Assembly (NCBI GenBank): GCA_002426795.1
Contig: DINQ01000008.1
Location: 574,967 to 638,966, forward strand
DNA: 64,000 bases
Direction of reading: 5' to 3'
Origin: Bacteroidales bacterium UBA5536
Lineage (GTDB): Bacteria; Bacteroidota; Bacteroidia; Bacteroidales; F082
Shown here piece by piece: positions 43,468 through 52,719 of the stretch (positions are counted from its first letter, which is position 1; each line of letters opens with the position of its first letter). The notes below the pieces were generated by a model. That model saw nothing but the letters and a program-made list of their open reading frames with translations. It was not told the origin of the DNA and ran no database searches. A program made the position numbers and the translations under genes.

Positions 43468-44250
43468 CTAGTATTTATTGAATCGTTTCCCAAAGGAAAA
43501 GGCCAGGTAAAAGGTCAGAAAAAAGGGCTGGTTGGTATCATCAGCCATGATAGAAACGCCCTGCGGATAATACTCTACAGCAGCACCAGCTTCAAAGGCT
43601 TTGATGGAAGTTTTAACATAACCAAACTCAAAATTAAACCCACTTTTCACATATATCCCGGGCTTTACAGCAATTTCATTGATGCCGCGCGTAAAGGGCG
43701 CCCTACCATAAATATCATCCCACGAAAAAGCATTTTCATCAAACTTGAGGGTCTCAATGCTTTCCGTCAACATTCCACTGCTCCCCTGCTGCACGTTGAC
43801 AACAAAGTAATAGTACGGCTTTTCAAATGCCAGCGATAAGCCTCCTTCGTATAGCCAACGCAATTCAACACCGCCCCAGTAAGGCTTTCTGTTTAGCAGT
43901 TTTTTTACGGCATAACCACTTCTTAGCAAAAATACATCGTTAAGTTTGCCGTAAACGTATCTCTTTGAATTGTTATAATATGGGTTGATCGTTTTAATTT
44001 GCTTGGGAGAGCGCATTGTCATCAGCTCGAAAGACCAGGCCGTTGTTTTAAATGCGGTTGGATTTTTACCTGTTTTATAGCCAACGCCCAAACCCAGGTT
44101 GTGAGCATAAACAAAACCAGCTTTCTCGCGGTTGTAAATAATCTGGTCATCTACGAGGTCAATCTCAGGATCACTTTCCTGAGCATTTAGCTGCGTCCAG
44201 ATAATCACACTTAATACAAGTGGAATAATTAATTGAAAAGCGCGTTTCAT
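43468..44250 (-). CDS. Hypothetical outer-membrane beta-barrel protein
   Basis: No named family recognised. Seen from the ATG at 44250: 260 residues; signal peptide ending in TQLNAQ; amphipathic strands throughout (GFVYAHNLGLGVGYKTGK, WGGVELRWLYEGGLSLAFEK, GINEIAVKPGIYVKSGFNF) and an aromatic C-terminal strand FFLTFYLAFSFGKRF, all typical of an eight-to-twelve-strand barrel. A 42-residue lipoprotein gene lies 54 bases upstream on the same strand and may be co-transcribed. Function unknown. Confidence 0.75.
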   Translation of the reverse strand: MKRAFQLIIPLVLSVIIWTQLNAQESDPEIDLVDDQIIYNREKAGFVYAHNLGLGVGYKTGKNPTAFKTTAWSFELMTMRSPKQIKTINPYYNNSKRYVYGKLNDVFLLRSGYAVKKLLNRKPYWGGVELRWLYEGGLSLAFEKPYYYFVVNVQQGSSGMLTESIETLKFDENAFSWDDIYGRAPFTRGINEIAVKPGIYVKSGFNFEFGYVKTSIKAFEAGAAVEYYPQGVSIMADDTNQPFFLTFYLAFSFGKRFNKY

Positions 44251-44304
44251 ATCAAATTGATTGATCAAATGAATCGGCGCTCAAAGTTAGAAAGCACCAA
44301 AAGA

Positions 44305-44433
44305 TTAGTAGCGGGTTTCGCGTTGGTATTTTTGGGTTTCACCATAAGCAGCACATTTACTACTTGATTTACAAGATGAAACAACGAATCCCAGTAGGAA
44401 AGCGATAGCTAAAATGGCAACAGTTTTTTTCAT
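44305..44433 (-). CDS. 42-residue lipoprotein
   Basis: Short gene read directly from the sequence. Start MKKTVAILAIAFLLGFVVSS, lipobox SSC with Cys21, then a hydrophilic tail of 21 residues with SSSKCAAYGE and a basic, Tyr-rich end. The signal peptide and lipobox in so short a frame make it very likely real, and small lipoproteins with a KCxAYGE motif are, as I recall, widespread in Bacteroidota. The second Cys27 could form a disulfide or bind a ligand. Followed by the barrel-protein gene on the same strand. Function unknown. Confidence 0.75.
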   Translation of the reverse strand: MKKTVAILAIAFLLGFVVSSCKSSSKCAAYGETQKYQRETRY

Positions 44434-44538
44434 ATCTTAGCACAAAATAAGTGATTGAATGTACAAAGTAACAAATATTTATTGTAATAACACTTATTCA
44501 ATTACTTTATTGTTCGTACCGCAATAACAAAGCCGCAA

Positions 44539-45219
44539 ATGCAACGCAAACCCGATATCGATGAAAGCTGGTACAAGGTGCTACAGAGTGCTTTCGAATC
44601 ACCTCAATTTGAAAATCTTAAAGATTTTTTACAGGAGGAAAAATCAAAGTACAATGTATATCCTCCGGGAAATAAAATTTTCAATGCATTTAATCTGACG
44701 CCTTTGCCCGCTGTAAAAGTCGTTCTGCTAGGTCAGGATCCTTACCATGGTCCAGGGCAGGCGCATGGCTTGGCTTTTTCGGTTCCTGACGGCGTTAAAC
44801 CACCTCCAAGTCTGGTAAATATCTTCAAAGAAGTGCGTGATGATGTTGGCTTTGCTCCTCCCAAATCAGGAAACCTTGAAAAATGGGCCAAAGAGGGCGT
44901 ATTACTACTTAATACGTGTCTGACAGTAAGAGAGGCAAGTCCTACTTCTCATGCAGGAAAAGGATGGGAAATGTTTACAGATACTGCCATCAGAGCTGTT
45001 TCTGAGCAGCGCGCCGGTGTCGTGTTTTTACTTTGGGGAAGACATGCACAGGCTAAGGAATCACTAATCGACACGACCAAACACTTTATTTTAAAAAGTG
45101 TCCATCCTTCTCCTCTTTCTGCCTCGCGCGGCTTTTTGGGTTGCAAACACTTCAGCAAAGCCAATCAATACCTGACTGACAATGGGTTGTTACCTGTTGA
45201 TTGGAATCTCGATAATTAA
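44539..45219 (+). CDS. ung: Uracil-DNA glycosylase, family 1
   Basis: Removes uracil from DNA in base-excision repair. Seen: 226 residues; water-activating loop GQDPYHGPGQAHGLAFSV (66-83, catalytic Asp67); a proline loop PPPSLVNIFKEV; uracil-recognition LLLNTCLTVRE; and the minor-groove loop HPSPLSASRGFLGC. All catalytic elements of the UNG family are present. A 7-bp inverted repeat (GCAATCA / TGATTGC, 45225-45252) follows the stop but has no T-run. Confidence 0.96.
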   Translation: MQRKPDIDESWYKVLQSAFESPQFENLKDFLQEEKSKYNVYPPGNKIFNAFNLTPLPAVKVVLLGQDPYHGPGQAHGLAFSVPDGVKPPPSLVNIFKEVRDDVGFAPPKSGNLEKWAKEGVLLLNTCLTVREASPTSHAGKGWEMFTDTAIRAVSEQRAGVVFLLWGRHAQAKESLIDTTKHFILKSVHPSPLSASRGFLGCKHFSKANQYLTDNGLLPVDWNLDN

Positions 45220-45305
45220 TGGCCGCAATCAAGCATATCAATACCTGATTGCATTCAATAAAAAAAGTTGTACATTGCGCCGGTTTTAATCTAAAAAACA
45301 ATCAT

Positions 45306-46517
45306 ATGAGGAAATCATTTATTCTTTCAATTTTGCTTGCTTTTGCTTTTATTTCGGCAAATGCAGGAGGTTACCAGGTTCGCTTGCAAAGCAACAGAAG
45401 CACTGGTATGGGATTGACTGGAACAGCACTCAATATGGGTTCTGCTTCACTCTTCTACAATCCGGGGGCGTTGGCAATGTTAAAAACAAAAACAGATTTT
45501 TCCTTGGGCGTGAGCGGTATCATGTCGAAAATCAGTTTTGAAAAATTTGCTTCCGACTATACCGCAGAAACCGATAACAAAACCAGCACACCTTTCTATG
45601 TATACGGAGCTGGAAAAATCGGTGAGAAATGGTCAGTTGGTTTAGGTGTTTACACACCCTATGGCAGTTCTACCACATGGGACAACAACTGGGCAGGCAA
45701 GTTTCTGATCCAGAACATTGCCTTACAGGCCATCTTTTTTCAACCAACCATTGCTTATCAAATAACTGATAACATTGGTATTGGCGCTGGCTTCGTTTAT
45801 GCAACCGGCAAGGTCGATTTGCAAAAAGGATTAAACTACGGCCCCGACGCTACTGCAGCCCTTAGCGGATCTGCTTCGGCAATGGGCTTTAATGCGGGTG
45901 TTTTTGTTGCTGTCGAAAGACTCACCTTTGGTTTGAGTTACAGGTCTAAAATCATGATGGATGTTGAGTCTGGTGATGCTACTTTCACTGTTCCGGCCTC
46001 TGTTGGAACAACCATTCCGGCCAACAACACTTTTTCGGCTTCACTTCCCTTACCAGCCAACTTCGATTTTGGAATGACCATTGCTGCATCCGACAAGCTT
46101 TTATTAGCTTTTGAATTCAACTATGTGATGTGGGGCACTTATGAATCATTGGAGTTTAAATTTGACCAACAGGGTGATCTGCTGAACTCAATTAATCCAA
46201 GACAATATAAAGATGTGCTTATTCCACGTGTGGGATTGGAGTACCAACTCAACCAAACAATCACTTTGAGAGCTGGTGGTTATTATGACCAATCTCCCAC
46301 TACTGACATCTACTTTACACCTGAAACGGTAACACTCGACAACCTGGCATTTACCCTAGGAGCCACCATTAATGCCGGCAAACGCTTGAGCATTGATTTA
46401 TCTTATCTGCAAATTAGCGGACAAAAAGCCAACAAAAGCTATGTGCCTGACAACTTTGGAGGAACATACAAAGCTGCAGCGTTCATTCCCGGTTTTGGCC
46501 TCAACTATCGTTTCTAA
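45306..46517 (+). CDS. OmpP1/FadL/TodX-family outer-membrane transporter
   Basis: Outer-membrane barrel for hydrophobic substrates (fatty acids, hydrocarbons). Seen from the ATG at 45306: 403 residues; signal peptide ending in SANAGG; FadL-type N-terminal segment GYQVRLQSNRSTGMGLTGTAL, equivalent to the hatch, then NMGSASLFYNPGALAMLK, which corresponds to the family's NPA-like turn; beta strands to a final FIPGFGLNYRF. The SGNH hydrolase gene follows after 11 bases, so a lipid ester may be cleaved and its fatty acid imported. Substrate inferred from family. Confidence 0.9.
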   Translation: MRKSFILSILLAFAFISANAGGYQVRLQSNRSTGMGLTGTALNMGSASLFYNPGALAMLKTKTDFSLGVSGIMSKISFEKFASDYTAETDNKTSTPFYVYGAGKIGEKWSVGLGVYTPYGSSTTWDNNWAGKFLIQNIALQAIFFQPTIAYQITDNIGIGAGFVYATGKVDLQKGLNYGPDATAALSGSASAMGFNAGVFVAVERLTFGLSYRSKIMMDVESGDATFTVPASVGTTIPANNTFSASLPLPANFDFGMTIAASDKLLLAFEFNYVMWGTYESLEFKFDQQGDLLNSINPRQYKDVLIPRVGLEYQLNQTITLRAGGYYDQSPTTDIYFTPETVTLDNLAFTLGATINAGKRLSIDLSYLQISGQKANKSYVPDNFGGTYKAAAFIPGFGLNYRF

Positions 46518-46528
46518 CCTAAAAAACA

Positions 46529-47929
46529 ATGAAGATGAAATATAGAATATTCTTTTTCGCAGTCTTGCTTGCAGGATTGTGGGCTTGTCAACCAGAAATC
46601 AATGAGTTTGAACCTTCAAAGGGAACCGCTGATTTTACAACCTATGTAGCTGCAGGCAACTCGCTTACAGCTGGTTTTGCTGATGGTGCCTTATATCGTT
46701 CAGGTCAGGAAAATGGCTATGCCAACCTGCTTGCCAAACAATTGGAATCCGTTGGTCGTAAAGGAGAGTTTAAAATCCCTTATATTAACAGCGAAGACGG
46801 TGTTGGTACAGCAGGCACAATGCTGGTAACAAAGCGCGTGATGGGTTTCAGTACTGATTGCCTTGGCAACACCTCACTGGCTCCAGTTTTCGCCAACCCA
46901 AGTGCTTCTCAGCAAGACCTGGCTGTGTTGATCGGAACACCAGTGAGCGCCGAAGGTCCATTTAATAATTTAGGTGTTCCCGGCGCAAAAATAGGTCATT
47001 TGCTGGCTCCAGGTTATGGTTCATTAAACCCCTTCTACGGACGTTTTGCTAGCGCTCCCGGCAACGCCATCATCAATGAAGTTGCCGCTTTGAACCCAAG
47101 CTTCTTCACCCTTTGGATTGGCAACAATGACGTATTGGGATATGCTACTTCAGGTGGCGTAGGCGATGTAATTACGCCTGTTTTTGGGAATCCAGGATTT
47201 GGTTTTGCTGCCAGCCTTGAAGCAATTCTTGCTACTTTTGAAGCAACGGCCACTGCAGGTGCCATTGCTAATATTCCAGACGTAACATCAGTGCCCTTCT
47301 TCACAACAGTTCCTTACAATCCGATCGTATTACAAGACCAATCGCTTGTTGATCAACTCAATGCAGGTTATGCACAATACAATGGTGCAATGCAGCAGTT
47401 CGGACTACCTTACCGAATCAGTTTTGCCCTTGGTGCCAATCCAATGGTCATTGTTGATGCTAGCATCCCTGTTCCTCCCGGTTATGAAATGTTGAAAATT
47501 CGTCAGATTACCGCAGATGAGCTTGTTTTATTAACTATTCCGCAAGACTCGATCAAATGTGCTTACTGGGGCTCACAAAAGCCAATTCCTGATCAATACA
47601 TTTTAACGAGCAGTGAAATTGCAAAAATTAAAGCAGCAACCGACGCTTACAACTACACCATATTGAATGCAGCCAAAAACCATAACCTCGCACTCGTTGA
47701 TGTGAACAGAGTTATGAAACAAATCGCTGAAACAGGTCTGATAGTAGATGGAGTGCCATTTACAAACGTGTTTGTACGTGGAAATGGCTTTTCGACAGAT
47801 GGAATTCACCTGACGCCCCAGGGAAATGCTCTTGTAGCCAACTTGTTTATCGACGCCATTAACGCCACCTACAACGCCACTATTCCAAAAGTTAACGTTT
47901 CAGAATACAATGGTGTTTTGCTTCCCTAA
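46529..47929 (+). CDS. SGNH/GDSL-type hydrolase lipoprotein
   Basis: Predicted esterase or lipase on the outer membrane. Seen: 466 residues; lipobox LWAC with Cys20; block I AAGNSLTAGF with Ser45, where the usual GDSL reads GNSL; block III WIGNNDVLGYA; block V DGIHLTPQGNALVAN with the Asp-x-x-His pair. A long insert rich in Ala/Gly separates blocks III and V. I believe Asn at the second position is usual in this Bacteroidota subgroup. Paired with the FadL-type gene upstream. A stable hairpin follows the stop. Confidence 0.85.
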   Translation: MKMKYRIFFFAVLLAGLWACQPEINEFEPSKGTADFTTYVAAGNSLTAGFADGALYRSGQENGYANLLAKQLESVGRKGEFKIPYINSEDGVGTAGTMLVTKRVMGFSTDCLGNTSLAPVFANPSASQQDLAVLIGTPVSAEGPFNNLGVPGAKIGHLLAPGYGSLNPFYGRFASAPGNAIINEVAALNPSFFTLWIGNNDVLGYATSGGVGDVITPVFGNPGFGFAASLEAILATFEATATAGAIANIPDVTSVPFFTTVPYNPIVLQDQSLVDQLNAGYAQYNGAMQQFGLPYRISFALGANPMVIVDASIPVPPGYEMLKIRQITADELVLLTIPQDSIKCAYWGSQKPIPDQYILTSSEIAKIKAATDAYNYTILNAAKNHNLALVDVNRVMKQIAETGLIVDGVPFTNVFVRGNGFSTDGIHLTPQGNALVANLFIDAINATYNATIPKVNVSEYNGVLLP

Positions 47930-47955
47930 CACGCTACTTTTGTTATAAACTTAAT

Positions 47956-47989
47956 AACTGTCCCTGCTGCATTTGCAACAGGGACAGTT
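47956..47989 (+). terminator. Strong hairpin between the SGNH gene and rdgB
   Basis: Perfect 11-bp stem AACTGTCCCTG / CAGGGACAGTT with a small inner TGC/GCA stem. No U-run follows on the plus strand (CTATTAT), so it may act as a weak terminator or protect mRNA ends. The rdgB start is 16 bases further on. Confidence 0.5.
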
Positions 47990-48004
47990 CTATTATAAAA
48001 AAAC

Positions 48005-48586
48005 ATGAAAGAAATCGTTTTTGCCACCAACAACAAACACAAGCTGGAAGAAATACGCTCCATTGTTGGTTCATCTATTCGTATTAAAAGTCTGGAAGAA
48101 ATTGGATTTACCGGTGATATTGCTGAAACAGCCGACACGATAGAAGGCAATGCCATCATCAAGGCCGAATTTATTGCAAACAGGTATAAAATTGATTGTT
48201 TTGCTGATGACACCGGGCTTGAGGTAAGTGCCCTGAATGGTGCGCCGGGTGTTTACTCGGCACGCTATGCCGGAGAGAATGCCAGTTATGCCGACAATGT
48301 CACCAAACTTCTGCAAGCACTAGAACAGGCAAAGGACAGAAGCGCCTGTTTCAAAACTGTGGTTGCTTATAGCGCTGATGGTAAAACGGTTTGTTTTGAA
48401 GGCAAAATCTGTGGTCAGATTACACTTGCCAGAAAAGGAACCTTAGGTTTCGGCTATGATCCTGTTTTTCTGCCAGATGGCTATGATCTGACATTTGCAG
48501 AAATGGACGCTGTCCTAAAAAACAGTATCAGTCACCGCGCACTTGCCACAAAAAAGCTCATTTCGTTTCTGCAGACTAGTTTTTAG
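48005..48586 (+). CDS. rdgB: dITP/XTP pyrophosphatase (RdgB/HAM1)
   Basis: House-cleaning enzyme that hydrolyses non-canonical purine nucleoside triphosphates to monophosphates. Seen: 193 residues; substrate motif FATNNKHKLEEI (5-16), ETADTIEGNAIIKA (about 40-53), catalytic acidic block CFADDTGLEVSALNGAPGVYSAR (shortened: FADDTGLEV and GAPGVYSARYAG), and GFGYDPVFLPDG near 155 and SHRALA near 180. Single gene, convergent with ddl; the stop codons share a hairpin at 48571-48594. Confidence 0.95.
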   Translation: MKEIVFATNNKHKLEEIRSIVGSSIRIKSLEEIGFTGDIAETADTIEGNAIIKAEFIANRYKIDCFADDTGLEVSALNGAPGVYSARYAGENASYADNVTKLLQALEQAKDRSACFKTVVAYSADGKTVCFEGKICGQITLARKGTLGFGYDPVFLPDGYDLTFAEMDAVLKNSISHRALATKKLISFLQTSF

Positions 48587-48594
48587 CAGTCTGC
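48571..48594. terminator. Hairpin over the convergent rdgB and ddl ends
   Basis: GCAGACT / AGTCTGC inverted repeat with a T-rich ten-base loop, spanning the rdgB stop and touching the ddl stop. The 7-base intergenic space leaves no room for another terminator. Confidence 0.4.
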
Positions 48595-49571
48595 TATGCT
48601 GTCAGAATATTATCCAATGCCATATTAAACAGGCTCGTGAGCGAAACACCCATAAAAGCCGCCTGTTGTGGTAAAATACTGGCTTCCGAAATGCCTGGCA
48701 CAATATTCACTTCCAGAAAATAAAGTTCTTCATCGGTAAGGATGAAATCGAAACGCACAAATCCCTTGCATTCCAACAAATGGTATAATTCGGCAGCAGT
48801 AGCTTTGATCGCGATTTCGGCTTCCTCTTCTATATCAGCTGGAGTAATTTCGTCAGCCATACCCGCCGTATATTTGGCTTCATAATCAAAAAACTCCTTT
48901 TTACTGACAACTTCAGTAATCGGGAAAACAATCATACGTCCATTGGCACGCATGGCCCCACAAGCCATTTCGCGCCCGGCAATAAAGGCCTCAACCAGCA
49001 CCTGGTGATCCTCCCTGAAAGCAATATCGATGGCGATTTTCAACTCCTCCGGATGCTTAACTTTGGTTGTTCCAACACTCGAACCTCCATTATTGGGTTT
49101 TACAAAAACAGGCAAACCAAGCGCGGATATGATAGCCTCTTCGTCCAATTCATCCCCTTTGTTCAACAAAACAGATTTTGCAACATTCACACCAAAAGAA
49201 TGCACAATTCTTTTACAAAAATCTTTGTGAAATGTGATTGCCGACGTAAGTTGACCGGAAGAAGTCACCGGAATATTTAAAAGCTCAAAATAGCCAGAAA
49301 GTGGACCATTTTCACCAGGAGTTCCGTGGATTGCATTGAAAACAGCATCGAAAACTATTTTTTGTCCGTTTTCGACAATTGAAAAATCATTGCGGTCTAC
49401 AACCTGCTGACTTCCATCAGCCATCGTTGCCAACCAACCCTTTCGTGTGACTGTAATCAGCCACGACTGAAATTTTTCCGGATCGAGGTTCCGTTTCACA
49501 ACGGCCGCACTTTTGACAGAAATATCATATTCTCCAGAATCACCTCCACATACAATTGCTATCGATTTCAT
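48594..49571 (-). CDS. ddl: D-alanine--D-alanine ligase
   Basis: ATP-grasp ligase that makes the D-Ala-D-Ala end of peptidoglycan precursors. Seen: 325 residues; N-terminal IVCGGDSGEYDISVKSA (7-23); HGTPGENGPLSGYFE (about 84-98); the ATP-grasp loop KPNNGGSSVGTTKV (about 162-175); GFVRFDFI and EVNIVPGISEASILPQQ (Mg and D-Ala site). Length is normal. Divergent from the PASTA-protein gene, 157 bases away. Confidence 0.95.
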   Translation of the reverse strand: MKSIAIVCGGDSGEYDISVKSAAVVKRNLDPEKFQSWLITVTRKGWLATMADGSQQVVDRNDFSIVENGQKIVFDAVFNAIHGTPGENGPLSGYFELLNIPVTSSGQLTSAITFHKDFCKRIVHSFGVNVAKSVLLNKGDELDEEAIISALGLPVFVKPNNGGSSVGTTKVKHPEELKIAIDIAFREDHQVLVEAFIAGREMACGAMRANGRMIVFPITEVVSKKEFFDYEAKYTAGMADEITPADIEEEAEIAIKATAAELYHLLECKGFVRFDFILTDEELYFLEVNIVPGISEASILPQQAAFMGVSLTSLFNMALDNILTA

Positions 49572-49642
49572 CAGCTAGGTTTTAATCATCATTCATCATG
49601 CTTTCGGACACTGGTGTACAGACTCAGATACCAAAATAAATT

Positions 49643-49650
49643 TATCTTTG
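49643..49650 (+). promoter_or_regulatory. -7 promoter element of the PASTA-protein operon
   Basis: TATCTTTG fits TAnnTTTG exactly, 79 bases before the start at 49729. Confidence 0.55.
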
Positions 49651-49728
49651 CACCGTACAAACAATAAAACGCTGTATAGCATTGTTTGTTATCAGTCATA
49701 GCTAAATTTCAGGCTAAATTATTAAAAA

Positions 49729-50595
49729 ATGGGGGTATTCACTTTTCTTGGGAAAAAGAAATTCTACTTGCATCTGCTTATCATTATATTGCTCAGTTCT
49801 GGTCTCTTTTGGGCTGCATTCCGGGCGCTTGATGTGTATACGCGACATGGAGAAGTATACGTCGTTCCTGATTTCAGGGGTTTGCCACAATCAAAGGTTT
49901 TGCAGCAATTCAGCGATCAGTTTAATTTTATTTTGAGTGACAGTATTTACCAGAAAGGTGCACCCAACGGCTCTATTATTCAACAAGATCCAATGCCCGG
50001 ATCAAAAGTGAAACGGGGTCGAAACATTTATTATGTAATTGTAGCTCAGATGCCTGAAAAAGTGGCAATGCCCAACTTGCGCAACCTGTCGCTGCGACAG
50101 GCGATGGTGTTGCTCGAAACTGCCGGTCTTCGGCTTAATGAACTGATTTATACTGAGCACTTTGCCTTTAATGCCGTGATTGAGCAAAATTATATGGGTG
50201 AGGTCATTGAGCCTGGAACTGAAATATTTAAAGGTGCAGAAATTGACCTCCTACTGGGAAATGGCGGCCATGCCCAGAAAACCCAAATGCCTATGCTCAT
50301 TGGTGAGCCTGCCGCAAACCTTGTTAACCAATTGCACCAGGCTAACCTGAATATTGGCAATCAATATTATATCGATGCCAACGACAGCATCAACGCCAGG
50401 GTTTACCGCACTGAACCTCCTTCTATTCCTGGTTTGATGGTTGACCCCGGGACAAAAGTTGACATTTGGTACCGCTCTGACAAACTCTTCAATTTTGATG
50501 AACTCCTACAACAATTGAAATCTGACAGCATCAGCAGCGACAGTGTAAAATCTATTATCAACAAGCTCTACGAGAATGAAGATCAAGACTTTTAA
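49729..50595 (+). CDS. Membrane protein with three PASTA domains
   Basis: Inner-membrane protein facing the periplasm. Seen: 288 residues; short cytoplasmic tail, one transmembrane helix (about 13-33), then three PASTA domains (about 42-110 starting YVVPDFRGLPQSKVL; 112-180 starting VAMPNLRNLSLRQAM; 186-255 starting TQMPMLIGEPAANLV). There is no kinase or penicillin-binding domain, unlike the classical PASTA proteins of Firmicutes. It probably senses or binds peptidoglycan muropeptides. It overlaps the next gene by 20 bp and lies opposite ddl. Confidence 0.9.
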   Translation: MGVFTFLGKKKFYLHLLIIILLSSGLFWAAFRALDVYTRHGEVYVVPDFRGLPQSKVLQQFSDQFNFILSDSIYQKGAPNGSIIQQDPMPGSKVKRGRNIYYVIVAQMPEKVAMPNLRNLSLRQAMVLLETAGLRLNELIYTEHFAFNAVIEQNYMGEVIEPGTEIFKGAEIDLLLGNGGHAQKTQMPMLIGEPAANLVNQLHQANLNIGNQYYIDANDSINARVYRTEPPSIPGLMVDPGTKVDIWYRSDKLFNFDELLQQLKSDSISSDSVKSIINKLYENEDQDF

Positions 50596-52717
50596 AAGAC
50601 TTGCTTCCAGTGTGTTGATATTGTTCAGCATCGTTTCGAGTGTCTTTCAATTGCAGGCACAGGAACTACTGAATGGTATTCAAACCAACCAGGCACAGGC
50701 CCATGCTTATGAAAAAAGCATTAAAGCAAATATGAATAATATCCCCCTGGAAATACCTTTTTTTGATGACTTTTCTACTTCAAAGGTGATACCCGATCAG
50801 GCAAAATGGGTAGATCGATTCGCCTTCGTAAACAATGACTTTGCTGTATTCCCCCCAAATATCGGTGTTGCTACACTAGATGTTCTCAACGAAAAAGGAG
50901 AAGTATACCCAACAGCCTCCAGTACTCCATTTGTAGGTGACTATCTGCAGTCAAAACGTATCAGACTTGACTCAATACCGACTGAAAACCGGAAACTAGG
51001 TCCGTCCGACTCAGTTTACATCAGTTTTTATTTTCAACCACAAGGCAGAGGAGACAAGCCTGAATCTTACGACACGCTCGTATTGCAAGCTGCATATCCT
51101 TCAGGTGAGCTTGAATTGGACTATATTGATTCAGTGTGGGTTTTCGCTGATGAATATTTGACAGCCAATAATATAGACACTATTTTCCCTCTTGATACCA
51201 TTTATTCTCCCTTTGGTTGTAATCCGGAAATGTATTTGATCAGCAACCAAATATACACCTGGGGCGATCAGATTCAGTTGCCTTGCGATTCCGTTTTTAA
51301 ACCTGCCCTGAGCTGGAAAACTTTGTGGCATACTGAAGGTTCTGCATTGAGCAGCTTTATCGATTCGACAGGAAAGTACTTTCAACAAGTGCTGGTTCCA
51401 ATCACAGACACCTTGTTTTTTACTGACAATTTCAACTTCAGGTTTTTAAACTATGGAAGCATTGCCGACAATGTACTGCCATCGAACCGGAGCAACGTAG
51501 ATCAATGGAACATCGATTTTGTTTACCTCAATGCTGATCGTACATCTACCGATACAACATATGCGAAGTTGAGCTTTTCTGAGAGAGCCCCGTCTTTCCT
51601 GAGGCGCTATCAAAGTATGCCCTACAAGCAGTATAGAAGTGACCCCACAAACGCTATCAGCCCCGAGTTTCAAATGTATATTACCAATCTCGACGGGGTA
51701 ACACACAATACCAAATATCGCTATGAAGTATCGCAAATCAATGGAAATCAGCGCTTTTCGTATGATGGAGGAAATTGCAGCCTCGATCCATTTGCATTAG
51801 TGGGGTTTCAAACCTGTAGTACCGGATGTGGTGCTGCTCAGGCTTGTCCACCTGTTGCCTCATTGTTTTCGCTCGATTTCGACCGCGACAGCACTTCTTA
51901 TCTTATCAGGCACTACATCAGTGATTCTACGCAGACAGATATCTTGGTTGATTCTGTTTTTTACAATCAGGGATTCTACAACTATTTCGCCTACGATGAT
52001 GGCACACCAGAATTGGGTTACGGACTTGAACCAGCAGGTGCTTACCTGGCAGTTCAGTACAAAATGACAGTACCCGACACTTTGCAGGGCGTTCAGCTAT
52101 TTTTCAATCAAACGCTGGCAAATACAAACAACAAGTTTTTCGACATCGTCGTATGGCGCGATAATAATGGAAAGCCTGGCGAAGAGATTTACCGACTTGA
52201 GCATCAGCGTCCTCGTTGGGAAAATGTCCTGTATGCTTTTCATTTTTATCCTTTCACCGATCCCATGATCGTGAATGGAACTTTTTATGTGGGCATTATG
52301 CAAACAGAACTGGGCAGTATGAACCTGGGTTTTGATGCAGCCAACGACAACAGCAGCTACAATTTTTTTAATGTTGACGGCACTTGGCAAAACAGCTTAT
52401 ATGCAGGTTCTCTGATGATCAGACCAGTTGTCGGCGGTGATTATTACATCGGAAATCCGGAAATAAGCGGTAATTCATCATTTGACTTTTCTGTTTACCC
52501 CAATCCGGCAAGTCAATATGTGAAATTAAGTATTTCGGGAGTTGCTGATCCCGCTGCATGTCAGGTCTCAATTTACAATTTAACTGGGCAGGAAGTATTT
52601 CGTTCAAGTCTGTCAGAAACAATAAACACATCTTACTTCAAACATGGTTTGTATCTAATAAAGTGCTCAGCGCCAGACGGATCAACTGTGATTAAAAAAC
52701 TTTTGATCTCAAATTAA
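50576..52717 (+). CDS. Secreted protein with T9SS type A sorting domain
   Basis: Exported cargo of unknown activity. Seen: 713 residues; signal peptide ending in LQAQEL; about 600 residues of beta-rich sequence with no motif that I recognise, including a Cys cluster (CSTGCGAAQACPPV, near 410) and two jelly-roll-like blocks; then the sorting domain from about 640 (DFSVYPNPASQYVKLSISG ... HGLYLIKCSAPDG). The start codon lies inside the PASTA gene and its stop is 2 bases before the rluD-type gene, so the three form one operon. Confidence 0.85.
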   Translation: MKIKTFKRLASSVLILFSIVSSVFQLQAQELLNGIQTNQAQAHAYEKSIKANMNNIPLEIPFFDDFSTSKVIPDQAKWVDRFAFVNNDFAVFPPNIGVATLDVLNEKGEVYPTASSTPFVGDYLQSKRIRLDSIPTENRKLGPSDSVYISFYFQPQGRGDKPESYDTLVLQAAYPSGELELDYIDSVWVFADEYLTANNIDTIFPLDTIYSPFGCNPEMYLISNQIYTWGDQIQLPCDSVFKPALSWKTLWHTEGSALSSFIDSTGKYFQQVLVPITDTLFFTDNFNFRFLNYGSIADNVLPSNRSNVDQWNIDFVYLNADRTSTDTTYAKLSFSERAPSFLRRYQSMPYKQYRSDPTNAISPEFQMYITNLDGVTHNTKYRYEVSQINGNQRFSYDGGNCSLDPFALVGFQTCSTGCGAAQACPPVASLFSLDFDRDSTSYLIRHYISDSTQTDILVDSVFYNQGFYNYFAYDDGTPELGYGLEPAGAYLAVQYKMTVPDTLQGVQLFFNQTLANTNNKFFDIVVWRDNNGKPGEEIYRLEHQRPRWENVLYAFHFYPFTDPMIVNGTFYVGIMQTELGSMNLGFDAANDNSSYNFFNVDGTWQNSLYAGSLMIRPVVGGDYYIGNPEISGNSSFDFSVYPNPASQYVKLSISGVADPAACQVSIYNLTGQEVFRSSLSETINTSYFKHGLYLIKCSAPDGSTVIKKLLISN

Positions 52718-52719
52718 CT

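Noticed and set aside
47956..47989. Riboswitch or leader attenuator before rdgB
   Set aside because: It is a simple hairpin without alternative pairing; better read as an mRNA-end structure of the upstream gene.
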